Under the pieces are notes generated by a model, which saw only the letters and a program-made list of their open reading frames with translations, ran no database searches and was not told where the DNA came from. From SIG598 sp045538015 (lineage in GTDB: Bacteria > Bacillota > Clostridia > Oscillospirales > Acutalibacteraceae), in NCBI GenBank assembly GCA_045538015.1, contig JAZSQO010000024.1:1-5177 (forward strand): a stretch of 5,177 nt of DNA, written 5' to 3'. Positions 4,737 to 5,177 of the stretch are shown one piece after another (within the stretch, counting starts at the first letter, position 1; each line of letters opens with the position of its first letter). A program made the position numbers and the translations under genes.

Positions 4737-5177
4737 ATGGCACTTTTAACTGCGCAGAATGTCTCGCTGTGGTTCGGCGAGCGTGAAATAATGAGCGGAG
4801 TCAATTTTTCCGTGGAGGAAAAGTCCCGCATGGCGCTCATCGGCGTCAACGGCTGCGGCAAGACCTCGCTTTTCAAGATGATAACCGGCGAGCTTACACC
4901 CGATGAGGGCGAGATCGTCACCTCGAGAAACACCACCATCGGCTACATGGAGCAGATGACCCTGCGCGGCAACCTGAGCGTGTATGATGAAGCTCTGACC
5001 GTGTTCACCCACCTGATGGAGATGGAGGTGCAGCTCGAGCAGCTCCACGACGAGGTGGAGCACAGCGGAGGTGACGCGGCACTTATCGAGAAACAGCAGC
5101 GTCTTTCCGAAAGCTTCAATGACGGCGGCGGTCTGACCTATCGCGCCCGCACACGTTCTGCATTGCTGGGACTGGGC
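4737..5177 (+). CDS. ABC-F family ATPase, N-terminal 147 residues, 3' truncated by window
   Basis: ABC-F proteins are soluble twin-ATPase proteins that act on the ribosome, as translation factors (EttA/Uup-like) or in some members as antibiotic-resistance proteins. The visible part is most of the first nucleotide-binding domain's ATP core and the start of its helical region. The Walker A motif GVNGCGKT is at 36-43, followed by LFKMITGELTPDEGEI, and the Q-loop is at Gln73 in IGYMEQ. A charged, leucine-rich helical stretch (about 84-125) follows. There is no membrane segment. The ABC signature, Walker B, linker (P-site tRNA interaction motif) and second domain lie beyond the window, so the subfamily cannot be assigned. 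It follows nth by 46 nt in the same direction. A weak CGCC/GGCG inverted repeat (4705-4708 with 4714-4717) in the gap is not a convincing terminator. Confidence 0.9.
   Translation, partial: MALLTAQNVSLWFGEREIMSGVNFSVEEKSRMALIGVNGCGKTSLFKMITGELTPDEGEIVTSRNTTIGYMEQMTLRGNLSVYDEALTVFTHLMEMEVQLEQLHDEVEHSGGDAALIEKQQRLSESFNDGGGLTYRARTRSALLGLG

Noticed and set aside
4175..4939. A 254-codon minus-strand open frame spanning nth and the ABC-F start.
   Set aside because: It spans two real plus-strand genes and their gap, and its sequence has no recognisable family features.
1..5177. CRISPR array, transposon ends, tRNA/rRNA genes, phage or toxin-antitoxin cassette.
   Set aside because: No spaced direct repeats, terminal inverted repeats, cloverleaf or matching protein was seen. 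The window is nearly filled with housekeeping genes, and no gap exceeds about 110 bp.

Overview
This is a GC-rich chromosomal window with strong preference for C-ending codons and Gram-positive style ribosome-binding sites. The gene set is Rex, an MreB-type rod-shape actin, an aconitase that looks like the short Aquifex/clostridial type, and an isocitrate/isopropylmalate-family dehydrogenase. Together these suggest an anaerobic Firmicute of class Clostridia, perhaps Oscillospiraceae/Ruminococcaceae. That assignment is inferred from protein resemblance, not from a search. I see no mobile element, CRISPR array, tRNA/rRNA or integrase.

Layout: (1) 1-957 (+) is the C-terminal half of aconitase; its 5' end lies outside the window. 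(2) 1043-2206 (+) is isocitrate dehydrogenase, 85 nt further on, with a strong ribosome-binding site. (3) 2209-2859 (+) is the NADH-sensing repressor Rex, only 2 nt after the isocitrate dehydrogenase stop. (4) 2871-2905 is a near-perfect hairpin with a T6 tract on the minus side, serving two convergent units. (5) 2918-3955 (-) is an MreB-family protein starting at TTG, with a consensus-like sigma-70 promoter and a leader containing a GAAA-tetraloop hairpin. (6) 4061-4690 (+) is endonuclease III, divergent from mreB. (7) 4737-5177 (+) is the start of an ABC-F ATPase cut by the window end.

Function: aconitase and isocitrate dehydrogenase convert citrate to 2-oxoglutarate, the oxidative branch that feeds glutamate synthesis. 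Rex, probably co-transcribed with them, reads the NADH/NAD+ ratio, so the unit pairs a reductant-producing pathway with the redox sensor. The mreB gene stands alone, without mreC/mreD nearby. Nth and the ABC-F protein are housekeeping functions in DNA repair and ribosome-associated translation.

I do not see a clear undescribed system. The points most worth a second look are the acn-icd-rex linkage, the three-copy 12-nt repeat at the MreB N-terminus beside its ATP-binding loop, the compact mreB promoter/leader, and the unusual cofactor-site residues in the dehydrogenase.
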